From positions 1 to 47,243 of the forward strand of contig NHIP02000001.1 in assembly GCA_002170775.2 (NCBI GenBank): a DNA stretch of 47,243 nucleotides, given 5' to 3'. Of the stretch, positions 36,188 to 44,615 are shown piece after piece. Below the pieces are notes generated by a model. The model saw only the letters and a program-made list of their open reading frames with translations. It was not told the DNA's origin and made no database searches. The position numbers and the translations under genes were made by a program. The stretch comes from Euryarchaeota archaeon TMED192 (lineage in GTDB: Archaea; Thermoplasmatota; Poseidoniia; Poseidoniales; Thalassarchaeaceae). The stretch's first letter is position 1; the number at the start of each line of letters is the position of its first letter.

Positions 36188-36943
36188 ATGAGTCCGGGTT
36201 ATGCGTGCCTATCCGTCGATGATATTCGTTCATCGATGGAAGAGAGGGGAACTCGTGTGATACTTGCAGCGGACTTCTTTACAATCTCAGAAATTTCGCA
36301 TATTCTCAATGAAGTGGGAAGTCATATCTGCATGCTGAAGACCCATGTTGATGGGATACACGACTTTGATCTGGATAGGTGGATGAATGAAGTGGTCGGC
36401 CCGGCGAGGGAAATGGGCGTTCTTATGTTTGAAGATAGGAAGTTCGCCGACATAGGTTACGTATCAAAAATCCAGATGCTCGGGCATCAAAGAATAGCTG
36501 AGTGGGCAGATGTGGTGACTGCGCATAGAATATCTGGTCCCGATATCGTAGAAGGTATTCATGAAGCCTGGAGAGAGTGTGGTAGAAAGGGTTCAGTGGC
36601 TATTTTGGCGCAAATGTCTAGTTCGGGCAATCTGTTGGATGAAGAATACTGCAAAAAGGTCGTGGAATCATGCCGTGGAATAGATGGTGTTTGTGGTTTC
36701 ATAGGGAATGGGAGCAATTCGAGCAATATTTCTGAATTACGGGGTTTGGTGGGTAGCGCTAAGATGATTCTGACACCAGGCATCAATCTGAATTCAGCAG
36801 AGGCTAGGATGGGTCAGAGATATGGACACCCCAGAGAGGCGATTGCGGCTGGTTCCGATGCAGTAATCGTGGGGTCGGGCATCATCAGAAATGCAGATCC
36901 CCTGGGTGCTGCTAAGAAATATGCTGAGGAGACCGCGGCATGA
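36188..36943 (+). CDS. pyrF: Orotidine-5'-phosphate decarboxylase
   Basis: Final step of UMP synthesis. 251 aa from ATG 36188; a TTG at 36158 is in frame but unlikely. The catalytic tetrad is visible: Lys51 in MLKTHVDGI, then Asp83, Lys85, Asp88 in FEDRKFADIG. The C-terminal phosphate-binding segment AIAAGSDAVIVGSGII completes the TIM barrel. The FEDRKFADIG wording resembles the eukaryotic/fungal and some archaeal class. Its stop overlaps the next small gene (ATGA). Confidence 0.93.
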   Translation: MSPGYACLSVDDIRSSMEERGTRVILAADFFTISEISHILNEVGSHICMLKTHVDGIHDFDLDRWMNEVVGPAREMGVLMFEDRKFADIGYVSKIQMLGHQRIAEWADVVTAHRISGPDIVEGIHEAWRECGRKGSVAILAQMSSSGNLLDEEYCKKVVESCRGIDGVCGFIGNGSNSSNISELRGLVGSAKMILTPGINLNSAEARMGQRYGHPREAIAAGSDAVIVGSGIIRNADPLGAAKKYAEETAA

Positions 36944-37161
36944 ATTCCATGCTCACAGATATTGCAGCCATTCTAGTCCTCTTCCTAATCGTTTTCCTTA
37001 TTTTCAGGGAAATCGTGTTCAGATGGCGTATTCGGTTAAGGGTGTTGATGGGGGATGCTGAGCTTCTGAACGACTCGCGGGTCAAGGTGATTGAAATTGT
37101 TCAGGCGCCTGAAGGAAGCATGGCTGTCGACGCGATAAGAATGATTCCCATAGAAGAGTGA
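36940..37161 (+). CDS. Small single-pass membrane protein
   Basis: 73 aa, coupled to pyrF by an ATGA overlap. One membrane helix (about residues 6-26, rich in Leu, Ile and Phe), then a basic juxtamembrane segment RWRIRLRVLMG and a short cytoplasmic domain ending in ...IRMIPIEE. The positive charges place the C-terminus inside. Function unknown. It ends 8 bases from the convergent receiver-domain gene. Confidence 0.55.
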   Translation: MNSMLTDIAAILVLFLIVFLIFREIVFRWRIRLRVLMGDAELLNDSRVKVIEIVQAPEGSMAVDAIRMIPIEE

Positions 37162-37169
37162 TCTCATTA

Positions 37170-37769
37170 TCAGATAGGGATGTATCCAGTGTATATCGCC
37201 CCAGCGACAGCCGCTCCGATAGTGAGGACGAGGAGTGTGAATCGGATGACAAAACGTCCCCTTCTCCTCGGTTTTTGTGATGGTACATGTGGAACAGGAT
37301 TGGCCGGCGTAGGGGGCGGCATCTCTGAGGGCTGTGATGATGGAGGGGGTGGATCGGGCAAGGGCGATCGGAAATTTTCCAAGCCGGGGGCGGGGGGTAT
37401 TACTCCCATTATCTTGGCCCACTCGGCTTCGACATCCGAGGCGATAATAGGAGTAATCAAGGTAGCCAGAGCGCCAATTGAGATGGATGTTTTATTTGCT
37501 ACCTCTACCCTATTTTTAGGGGTGATTATGACTATTCTTCCTTGGTTGTCATCAGCCCTTATCTGAAGAGCAGTATCATGTCCATCATTCGGTGGCAAAT
37601 CTATTCCCAGGAACACTACCCTTGGCCGTATCGCCCTGTATATGGAAACGGCGTCCTCGCTACTTGATGTGGATTCAGTGGCCCATCCCCTTTGCTTCAA
37701 TATCATTTTCAAACGGCCTGTGGTTATCGGGTCTCTTAATGCGATCAACGCACATGGTTTATCACTCAT
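37170..37769 (-). CDS. Receiver-domain protein with membrane-anchor tail, coupled to FtsY
   Basis: 199 aa. Residues 1-125 resemble a response-regulator receiver domain: Asp13 in the acidic pocket, likely phospho-acceptor Asp57 in VVFLGIDLPPNDG, and the conserved Lys85 in IITPKN. A Pro-rich linker (130-165, PPPPSSQ.. PPPTP), a basic cluster KPRRRGR and one C-terminal membrane helix (about 173-193) follow. There is no output DNA-binding domain. The start ATG shares one base with the ftsY stop, so the two genes are co-translated. I infer a membrane-tethered signal sensor or regulator near the SRP receptor. The second acidic residue normally paired with Asp13 is not seen, so phosphorylation is not certain. 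Confidence 0.7.
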   Translation of the reverse strand: MSDKPCALIALRDPITTGRLKMILKQRGWATESTSSSEDAVSIYRAIRPRVVFLGIDLPPNDGHDTALQIRADDNQGRIVIITPKNRVEVANKTSISIGALATLITPIIASDVEAEWAKIMGVIPPAPGLENFRSPLPDPPPPSSQPSEMPPPTPANPVPHVPSQKPRRRGRFVIRFTLLVLTIGAAVAGAIYTGYIPI

Positions 37770-39019
37770 CAGGCATCAACTCCAAAGATGTTGAATGCAG
37801 AGGAGTCGATGTCCTCAGAAAGCAATTTTGTTAGAAATTGTACTGGTTCGAAGTCTATCAGATCTTGATACTCTTGGCCAGAGCCTGCTAGTACGATCGG
37901 CCTGTTCGTAGAATGCGCGATTGACAGGGCTGCGCCGCCTCTGGCATCTGTATCTAACTTGGTCAAAACGGCGCCATCGAAATGTAATACGGATTGAAAT
38001 TTTCTTGCTTGTTCGACTGCATCATTACCTGCAAGAGCATCGCCTACGAACAGAACGATATGAGGCGATGCTACTCTGTGGACTTTCTTCAGTTCCTGCA
38101 TTAGATTGGTTTTGTTCTGCATGCGACCTGCTGTATCGATTATGACCACATCATCCCCTCTGGCTTTGGCACTGTCTATCGCGTCTCTTGCCACTGCGGC
38201 AGAATCGCCACCTCTCTGGCTTTTGACGCATCTTGCGCCGATTCGTTCGGCATGGTCGCTCAATTGGTCTATCGCGCCTGCGCGGAATGTGTCCGATGCT
38301 CCCAAAACGACAGAGAGACCACGTTGGATCAGTCTGTAGGATATCTTGGCTGCTGTGGTTGTTTTACCAGTCCCATTGACGCCGACGAGCATTATGACTA
38401 CCGGCGGTTCCTCTTCGAGCAGTGCTTCAATGGTCTGATCAAAGTCCCAATATGAAACTCTCAACAATGAATCTAATGCGGAGACAAGTGTTGCATCCAA
38501 GAGTTGCCCTACGTCTCCCTTCTTGGGAAGGGGGGCACCGATGAGTTTCGATCTCATCTCAGCAAGTACCGCGTCAACAGCGATATGCCCCATATCCGCT
38601 TCTAGAAGGGTGGTCTCAAGTTCTGACATTATTTCTTCAAAGGCGGGTGTTGCTGATATTCTTCTCCGAGAGGGTTGGTTCACTATTTTATCGAGGTCGA
38701 TCGACAACCCCTGTGATGGTTTTGGAACCAATTTAGATGACTTGGTTTCAGGAGAAGGCTTCACTGGTACTTTGATTGACTTCGAGGTTCGATCTCTGAG
38801 ACGTCTCGCCCGTTTATTGGAAGGGGTTTCAATTGCCTCCAGGGATTCGTGGGTTTCCCATTCGCTTCCGCTCCCAAGATCATCTTGGTTCTGCGGTTGG
38901 GGAAATTCTTGTAACTCATCGATTACTTGGGGTTCTTGTTCTTCTTGCTCCTCCCCCGCCAGAGCATCGGGGTCCTCGATTCTCTTAGCACTGCGTCTAA
39001 ACCGACTTAGAAAGCCCAT
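37769..39019 (-). CDS. ftsY: Signal recognition particle receptor FtsY
   Basis: 416 aa. An acidic, Gln/Glu-rich N-terminal region (1-65) and a basic linker precede the NG domain. The G domain shows G1 GVNGTGKTTTA (213-223), DTFRAGA (243-249), DTAGR (295-299) and TKLD (353-356). The GTPase docks SRP-ribosome complexes at the membrane. It forms part of the archaeal LX / prefoldin alpha / ftsY cluster, but LX here points the other way. Its stop overlaps the receiver-domain gene. Confidence 0.95.
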   Translation of the reverse strand: MGFLSRFRRSAKRIEDPDALAGEEQEEQEPQVIDELQEFPQPQNQDDLGSGSEWETHESLEAIETPSNKRARRLRDRTSKSIKVPVKPSPETKSSKLVPKPSQGLSIDLDKIVNQPSRRRISATPAFEEIMSELETTLLEADMGHIAVDAVLAEMRSKLIGAPLPKKGDVGQLLDATLVSALDSLLRVSYWDFDQTIEALLEEEPPVVIMLVGVNGTGKTTTAAKISYRLIQRGLSVVLGASDTFRAGAIDQLSDHAERIGARCVKSQRGGDSAAVARDAIDSAKARGDDVVIIDTAGRMQNKTNLMQELKKVHRVASPHIVLFVGDALAGNDAVEQARKFQSVLHFDGAVLTKLDTDARGGAALSIAHSTNRPIVLAGSGQEYQDLIDFEPVQFLTKLLSEDIDSSAFNIFGVDA

Positions 39020-39028
39020 GGGTCCACC

Positions 39029-39541
39029 TCAATCGTCGAGCGTTAGCTCAGTTCCTCTCTTGCGTCTCGGAGTTCGCTTCTTTGGTTGGCTTTGTGGAAT
39101 CTCTTGATCTGTTGATTCCTTCGGGGTTTCAGAAGTGGTATCTAATTGGTGGTTTTCGATTTGGTTGGTGAGTTCTAGAATTGTGGACTCTATTGCTCTC
39201 GATTCTTCAACCATGCTTTCTATCAGGTTCGCCAGTTCCGTGTTCCTCTGATTCAACATCTGTATGGCCCTTTCTTGAGTTGTCTCAATCTGGACGCCGG
39301 ATCCGATGTCTATTACGGGGAGTGCTCCATCTTCGATGGTCACTGGAATCTGGACGCCGCTTCCAAGGGGGATCATTGTACGTTTGTTGGTCTGCGTCGC
39401 AGTGGCTTCAAGAGTTCCTTGGGCCCTAGTTTGTTCATCGAGGAGTGTTGAAAGCCGTTCTAATTGTGCTCTAAGTGCCTCTTGTCTGGAGTGGTTGGCT
39501 TCTATGAGGCGGGAAATTCGCCTTGCTTCGTCTGGCTCCAT
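39029..39541 (-). CDS. pfdA: Prefoldin alpha subunit
   Basis: 170 aa from ATG 39541 (the frame extends to 39592). Coiled-coil helix (about 1-45), a central beta-hairpin stretch with repeated IPLGSGVQIPV and IDIGSGVQIET, and a second coiled-coil helix (about 85-125), the layout of prefoldin alpha, which hands unfolded proteins to chaperonins. The C-terminal 45 residues form a polar, basic tail (PKKRTPRRKRG), longer than usual. ftsY follows after 9 bases. Presence of prefoldin next to group I GroEL is notable. Confidence 0.85.
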   Translation of the reverse strand: MEPDEARRISRLIEANHSRQEALRAQLERLSTLLDEQTRAQGTLEATATQTNKRTMIPLGSGVQIPVTIEDGALPVIDIGSGVQIETTQERAIQMLNQRNTELANLIESMVEESRAIESTILELTNQIENHQLDTTSETPKESTDQEIPQSQPKKRTPRRKRGTELTLDD

Positions 39542-39660
39542 GGGTGTGTGTTGTAGGGCATCTATTCTAAACGATGGGGGTATTAGATACAAAGATGGTT
39601 TGTTGTAGGGTGGTTCGAAGCATCCGTGCGGATTAAATCAGGTTCCCTCGACGGATAGGC

Positions 39661-39888
39661 ATGGTCAAGGCGTTTAGAGCGGTCGGAACGTTTCGAAGCG
39701 GTGGGAAGAATCAGCCGTTTACAATAGACGTGATAGCTGATGATGAAGATGGGGCGATGGAATACATCTACTCCAACTTCGGCAGCAGGCATGGTGTGAA
39801 GAGGAGATTCGTGGTGGTTTCGTCGATGGGTGAAATCGACCCCTCCGAGTCAACAGATCCTCGTGTCATTTCTGCTTTCAGAGAATAA
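39661..39888 (+). CDS. rpl18a: Ribosomal protein LX (L18Ae/L20A)
   Basis: 75 aa, full length for archaeal LX. Recognisable from MVKAFRAVGTFRSGGKNQPFTIDV and the GSRHGVKRR segment. It is a large-subunit protein. Divergent from prefoldin alpha, in contrast to the common archaeal co-directional order. Leader between the two is about 120 bp. Confidence 0.92.
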   Translation: MVKAFRAVGTFRSGGKNQPFTIDVIADDEDGAMEYIYSNFGSRHGVKRRFVVVSSMGEIDPSESTDPRVISAFRE

Positions 39889-39942
39889 TGAATGACTTGT
39901 AACCCATTCTGTCACAATGGTGATACGGTCGGGCTTTGAGGG

Positions 39943-40467
39943 ATGGTTATGCTAAAGAAAGCGGTCATGCGTCAATATTGGCGGATACAGCAAAGTCAGA
40001 CGCTGATTTCGATGGCTTTCTGGGTCACCACATTGACTCTTCTAACCTGGCCGTATGTTCGCTGGAGATTCGACAGTGATTCTACCACATTTGGTATATC
40101 ATCGACTTATTGGGGTCTCTTTTCGATTGGTTTGTTTGTGATTTTGTGTGTTATGATAATTGGTTGGCTATATGATGTGATTTTTTCACTCTGGAGGGCC
40201 CATATGGCAGTAATACAGGAAAGAAATCCGTATACGACTTACATGTTGAATGGCCCCGTCGGTTCAATCTTAGCACAAACGAATGAAATTCTAAAGAGAA
40301 TAGCTGAAGATGACGAGCATATTGAGAGACACACCCAATTTGTTGACAGGTGGTTATCTTGGAATTCGGAGCAGGAGTTGTGGGAGAGAACTATGGATGG
40401 CTTCACAGATGTCATGGGGGATGAAGATCCGGCTTTGCTTCATTTTTCTAAAAAGGGTGAGTCATGA
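39943..40467 (+). CDS. Two-helix membrane protein linked to a glycosyltransferase
   Basis: 174 aa. Membrane helices at about residues 20-38 and 58-80, then a cytoplasmic helical domain (charged, coiled-coil-like stretch ILKRIAEDDEHIERHTQF). Function unknown. Coupled to the following GT2 gene by an ATGA overlap, so it may recruit or scaffold that enzyme at the membrane (inference). A second ATG at 39949 is a possible start. Confidence 0.6.
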   Translation: MVMLKKAVMRQYWRIQQSQTLISMAFWVTTLTLLTWPYVRWRFDSDSTTFGISSTYWGLFSIGLFVILCVMIIGWLYDVIFSLWRAHMAVIQERNPYTTYMLNGPVGSILAQTNEILKRIAEDDEHIERHTQFVDRWLSWNSEQELWERTMDGFTDVMGDEDPALLHFSKKGES

Positions 40468-41255
40468 GGGTCGAAGCACCAATCTCAGATTCTCTGAGTG
40501 TGGATGTGGTGATACCGACTTTTCGACGGCCTGCAAATTTGGAAAGATGTCTTAATGCGCTTAACAATCAAAGTATAGCGCCGGCTTCTATAGAAGTAGT
40601 AGATGATTCAAAGATAGATCGAGGACCTGCCTTTTCAAGAAATATTGGTTGGAAGAAGGGGAGTGCTAGCATAGTCGCCTTTACTGACGACGACTGCGTG
40701 CCGTCTCCTAATTGGATTGAGTCAATTTTGAAGGAGTTCAAGGATATTGATGTCGATATCATTGAGGGTTCCATCACAACCGAGAATGAAGGTGTTATAC
40801 TTTCAATGGACCCGCATCCAGGGGATCGTTGGAATCGATTCAAAACTGCAAATATGGCGTATAGAAGAAGGGTTTTAGATGAAGTTGGTGGTTTTGATGA
40901 GCGGTATTTCATACATAGAGAAGACACGGATATAGCATGGAGGGCCATTGAATCCGGATTCTCTATCTCATGGGCGCCGGATTGCATCGTGCATCACCCC
41001 GATCGGCCGGGAGTGCAGAGGATAATGCCAAGGAGCGAGATACTGCTATACAGGTGTGATAGTAGGAAATATGCTGAAGTGGTTGCTGGGATGGTATCTT
41101 TTGAAACACTAAAAAATGGAAAATTGAAAGAAATGCGGAGTGCACTCAGGAGTTATGAGGATGAGTTTGTTGGGCCACTCAACAGAATGGAGAGTTGGTT
41201 TCTTTGGTCGAGGGGTTTCTTTCTTGCTATTTGTAGAAAAATTGGGATAAGGTAA
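40464..41255 (+). CDS. Glycosyltransferase family 2
   Basis: 263 aa, GT-A fold: VDVVIPTFRRPANLERCLNAL at the nucleotide site, the DDS variant in IEVVDDSK, GPAFSRNIGWKKG, and the metal/nucleotide DxD in FTDDDCVPSP. The later HREDTDIAWRAIESGF matches the acceptor-side ED motif. It transfers a sugar from a nucleotide sugar, at the cytoplasmic membrane face given its coupled membrane partner. No membrane helices of its own apart from a weak hydrophobic stretch at the C-terminus. The sugar and acceptor are unknown. Confidence 0.88.
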   Translation: MRVEAPISDSLSVDVVIPTFRRPANLERCLNALNNQSIAPASIEVVDDSKIDRGPAFSRNIGWKKGSASIVAFTDDDCVPSPNWIESILKEFKDIDVDIIEGSITTENEGVILSMDPHPGDRWNRFKTANMAYRRRVLDEVGGFDERYFIHREDTDIAWRAIESGFSISWAPDCIVHHPDRPGVQRIMPRSEILLYRCDSRKYAEVVAGMVSFETLKNGKLKEMRSALRSYEDEFVGPLNRMESWFLWSRGFFLAICRKIGIR

Positions 41256-41260
41256 TTCTC

Positions 41261-42067
41261 TCAAGGCGTATTAACAAAATGGTAAAATTCGATGTCGAAT
41301 TTGTTCAATTTCTCAATATGGGGTTTGTTGGGGGGTTCGTGTTTGATGCGCGTGATGTATTGGAAGAGTCGCCATAATCGCAATTTCTTGAATAAGAAAA
41401 GCATCGCCCATCTGTCCCCAAATGTTGGGTGTTTGGTATCAGACTCCTTCTCCCAACCAAGTTCATCTAAAGCATTCATTCCAGTTTCAGCAACTATGAT
41501 TTTGTCAAAGAGTCTTGTGTTTTCTTTGGCTATTCGTGCATGCTCTTCTGTAACTGGATGCGTTGGATTGTGATTCCTAGAAAATATTCGAATGTAATAG
41601 TTAGGAGATGTGTGAATTGCTTTCTCGGAAAGGTACTCATCATAATTTATTGACTTAGACCACATCCAGTAATAATCGAAATTAAAATTAGATATGAATC
41701 GGTTAATCGGGTCTCTGATACAGGTAATAAGACATACTCGAGGGTCTTTGGATAAGACATCAAAATCAGGTCCGCCCCATTCTGTGGCGACAAATGTGAC
41801 CCCTTTGTCCTCACACTTATCGATGAATTTGGTTAATTTCGATCCGGACATTTTCCACAAAGGTATGACTCCATGCTCATCACAGGGATTTCCATTTTCG
41901 TTCGTTGGATAAAATATCTCTCCATTTGCTTTTGCTCGCCTTATGACGTAAGTACCAGCCGCCTTGTGAAGATGTTGGAACCACACAAGACGATATTTCG
42001 ACATGCTTTCTAGTCGGAAAGGGTGAATTTCACCATTTCGCATTATTGTATCCCCTCTAAGAATCAC
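41261..42067 (-). CDS. Carbohydrate sulfotransferase-like protein
   Basis: 268 aa. The PAPS 5'-phosphosulfate loop is visible as HLHKAAGTYV (32-41), and the 3'-phosphate site as CIRDPINRFISNF (Arg118, Ser126), the two signature motifs of cytosolic/Golgi carbohydrate sulfotransferases. Internal ATGs at residues 9 and 22 could be the true start. The gene has visibly lower G/C than its neighbours. In the context of glycan genes it probably sulfates a surface polysaccharide. PAPS supply genes are not in the window. Confidence 0.75.
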   Translation of the reverse strand: MILRGDTIMRNGEIHPFRLESMSKYRLVWFQHLHKAAGTYVIRRAKANGEIFYPTNENGNPCDEHGVIPLWKMSGSKLTKFIDKCEDKGVTFVATEWGGPDFDVLSKDPRVCLITCIRDPINRFISNFNFDYYWMWSKSINYDEYLSEKAIHTSPNYYIRIFSRNHNPTHPVTEEHARIAKENTRLFDKIIVAETGMNALDELGWEKESDTKHPTFGDRWAMLFLFKKLRLWRLFQYITRIKHEPPNKPHIEKLNKFDIEFYHFVNTP

Positions 42068-42105
42068 GTTTGCAGATGTGTGAATGTGTCTGTTTAATCA
42101 GTATT

Positions 42106-43350
42106 TCACGGTTCTTGAGTCATGATATCGAGTATTCTGTCACAAGCGTTGCCGCCCAATTCACCAAGGTATTTTTGCTTCATAAATTCACGTTGAGTGG
42201 CATGTATTGAAGGGTTTTCCAAAGCTTCGGAAAGAGCTGAGAATAATTCTGTGGGTGTGTGACATATTGGAGATGGGACTAATCCGGTGTAATCTTCAAG
42301 TAAACCATTTTTTAGGGTGTAACTTTGTAAATCATATGGGGAAAAAATCACTGGTCGATCGAGTATGAGCCAATCGATGTATGCGCTGGAGTAGTCCGTG
42401 ACGAGGATATCGGCCTGTTTGAAAATTTGGTGCAAATCCGGCTCCTCATCGTGAGTAACGCAACTTATTCTCTCTGATGAAAACACAGGGGGATCTGTTA
42501 TCCAATGTGGTCGGATGATTAGATTGGCATTATTTCGAACTAGGAAATTATGCATCTGTTCTTCGTTTATTTCCGGATGCATCAATACCTGAGAATGATT
42601 TCCTGAGCCTCCTCTTCTTTCTCTAAATGTGGGAGTGTACAATATGGTTTGTTCAGTTGGTTTCTTCTTTTGGCTCATACTATACAAATGATCATTTCTT
42701 GGGTTTCCCGTCAACTTGAATTTATCATCAGTTAAACCAAAGGCAGCGGTATGAGTTTTCTTTTCATATTCTGAAGCCACAAAGAAGCGATTTACATTTC
42801 CAGAGGAGCGAAGAAAGAGGTTGACGGTTTTCCCATAGTCTTTTTTTAACTCACTTTTGAATTTGAGAAGGCCTATTTTTTTGAGGGGGATACCATGCCA
42901 TAATTGATTTACATATTTCGAAGGTATCCATGGCATTTTACACATATCTTGCCATCCGAAGGATAGGAATATTTGCTCGGACCTCAAATAATAATATGCT
43001 GATTTGATAGATGGGGCCATTACAACCAAACCGGGATACATGGCGTGTACTTGGCGGTAGACGTCTGGATTATTTGTGAGCCATATTGCTTGGAGATGGG
43101 TATCTTTTTTTTGGATATGTTCGAATAATGCTCTTGAATTATCAGAATACAAACGGCCTTCGTTTGAACCGAATAATACCATCCCCTTCTTTTTTGGAAT
43201 GAAGATGCTCAGGAAGCGGAATGACCAGGTCCAAGGACCGAAGAAGAACCACCAGTACCAGGCCCAAGGCTTGTAGAATGGAATTTTTCTTTTGAAAAGG
43301 TGATGTGCTCTAGAAAAAATTGTTCGGTTTTGATTGAGTGGTTTGATCAA
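42106..43350 (-). CDS. CDP-glycerol/ribitol-type glycerophosphotransferase
   Basis: 414 aa. TagB/TagF-family motifs: QLWHGIPLKKIG (about 149-160, catalytic His), FVASEYEK, LTGNPRND, and VTDYSSAYIDWLILDRPVIF with the C-terminal nucleotide-binding Asp/Ser. Family members add glycerol- or ribitol-phosphate, or other phospho-polyols, onto wall teichoic acids or capsules. The N-terminal hydrophobic, Trp-rich region (30-52) suggests membrane attachment. Lower G/C than the housekeeping genes, consistent with transfer. The archaeal product is unknown. Confidence 0.85.
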   Translation of the reverse strand: MIKPLNQNRTIFSRAHHLFKRKIPFYKPWAWYWWFFFGPWTWSFRFLSIFIPKKKGMVLFGSNEGRLYSDNSRALFEHIQKKDTHLQAIWLTNNPDVYRQVHAMYPGLVVMAPSIKSAYYYLRSEQIFLSFGWQDMCKMPWIPSKYVNQLWHGIPLKKIGLLKFKSELKKDYGKTVNLFLRSSGNVNRFFVASEYEKKTHTAAFGLTDDKFKLTGNPRNDHLYSMSQKKKPTEQTILYTPTFRERRGGSGNHSQVLMHPEINEEQMHNFLVRNNANLIIRPHWITDPPVFSSERISCVTHDEEPDLHQIFKQADILVTDYSSAYIDWLILDRPVIFSPYDLQSYTLKNGLLEDYTGLVPSPICHTPTELFSALSEALENPSIHATQREFMKQKYLGELGGNACDRILDIMTQEP

Positions 43351-43368
43351 ATTAATCCACTCCCATTA

Positions 43369-44103
43369 TCACCATAAATTTCTGGCCTTCTCCAAATCAT
43401 TATGGTTATCAATTTCCATCCATTTATCCCCCTTGATATCAAGAGGGGCGACTTTGCTTCCTTCCAGAGAAAGAAAGTCGTTTATTGCAACTTCAGTCCA
43501 TTTATTTCTGTCGCCTGCCTCGTTGTACTTGCTCATTATTGAATGTAAAATCTGAATGTCATTATTTGAAAAATTGTACAAATCTATCGATGTTTTTCCT
43601 CCCTGGGCTTCAGATATAGATTTTGAAATGGTAGTTGCTCTGCCTTTTGAAATTAATATTTTCATATTTTCTTCAGAGTACATAGAAGAGTCGATGGCTA
43701 TACAGCTTCTATCAGACTCATACACATTCCTAATGATTGATTGAGAATAAACGCAGTCACCATTAATGATCATGCAGTTTTTTGTAGAAGCTGTTCTTCT
43801 TCCTAATCCAATTCTGCAGGATTCCATGTTGTTAGTTGTTAGATACTCCTTATTTTCTATGAGGATTACATTTTCAGGATAATCTCTCATTTCATCCACG
43901 ACAATATGGGATTTGTATCCCGTTACTACTATGATTTCCATGGAAGAATTGCATGTAAGTAATTGATCTATTATTCTTCGGATTATAGATTTCCCGGACA
44001 CCTGAACGCAGCATTTTGGGATGTCGTTCGTCAACGGGGCTAGCCTGCTTCCAATGCCCGCTGCGAGAATTATCGCTGACTTCAGCACAACACCCCTTAA
44101 CAT
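43369..44103 (-). CDS. Sugar/choline-phosphate nucleotidyltransferase (LicC-like)
   Basis: 244 aa. N-terminal LKSAIILAAGIGSRLAPLTNDIPKCCVQVSGKSIIRRIIDQL is the nucleotidyltransferase signature (GxGxRxxPxT..PK), followed by VVTGYKS, the metal-binding GD in INGDCVYS, and the C-terminal WMEIDNHNDLEKA typical of the LicC / NTP_transferase group. It would activate a phospho-compound (phosphocholine, glycerol- or polyol-phosphate, or aminoethylphosphonate) to a CDP derivative for the downstream transferase; cognate substrate unclear. It precedes the CDP-glycerol-type transferase by 18 bases. Confidence 0.82.
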   Translation of the reverse strand: MLRGVVLKSAIILAAGIGSRLAPLTNDIPKCCVQVSGKSIIRRIIDQLLTCNSSMEIIVVTGYKSHIVVDEMRDYPENVILIENKEYLTTNNMESCRIGLGRRTASTKNCMIINGDCVYSQSIIRNVYESDRSCIAIDSSMYSEENMKILISKGRATTISKSISEAQGGKTSIDLYNFSNNDIQILHSIMSKYNEAGDRNKWTEVAINDFLSLEGSKVAPLDIKGDKWMEIDNHNDLEKARNLW

Positions 44104-44191
44104 GCCAATGTCGAGTGGTTGTGTTTATGATTAATTGGCAAGGGTCCTGTGTAGCGAAGGTTAATCTGGAAAGATATGTAGTGAAATCTGG

Positions 44192-44578
44192 GTGAATGTG
44201 TTGTCAGCGGGTGGACACAGCGATCCCTCGGATCATCGGCGGCGGCTTCTCGAGTTGGCTAAGGAAGATCTTGTTGAGGAGGTGATTCGAACTTGGGACG
44301 CTTTGGCGTATTCCGAGGCTGAATTGAGCGAGGTGCGGATCAAGGCAGGGCAGTTAGAGATTGAAAACGCCAAAATAAGAGGGATTAGGGGAGTATCAAC
44401 GACCAAGGTGGAAATGGCAGATAGAATCGAAGAGTTGGAAAGAGAAATTTCTGTCTTATCTGTGAAAGAAGATATTGGAAGCGCGGCGGATGAGGAGCTG
44501 GCACGTCTCAGAGAAAAAGAAGAGGCTCTGCTAACAGCCCTATTAGACCTTGAGAGGGAGTTTGCGTCTTCTCAGTGA
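44192..44578 (+). CDS. Small coiled-coil protein
   Basis: 128 aa from a GTG start. The first 35 residues contain HRRRLLELAKEDLVEEVIRTW, and the rest is almost entirely heptad-like charged helix (MADRIEELEREISVLS ... LARLREKEEALLTALLDLEREF). No membrane segment. Function unknown; probably a structural or oligomerisation protein. The following lipoprotein gene begins 37 bases after the stop. Confidence 0.55.
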   Translation: MNVLSAGGHSDPSDHRRRLLELAKEDLVEEVIRTWDALAYSEAELSEVRIKAGQLEIENAKIRGIRGVSTTKVEMADRIEELEREISVLSVKEDIGSAADEELARLREKEEALLTALLDLEREFASSQ

Positions 44579-44615
44579 ATATGATTGCGATTGGGTTCCA
44601 GAGGGGATAATCAGA

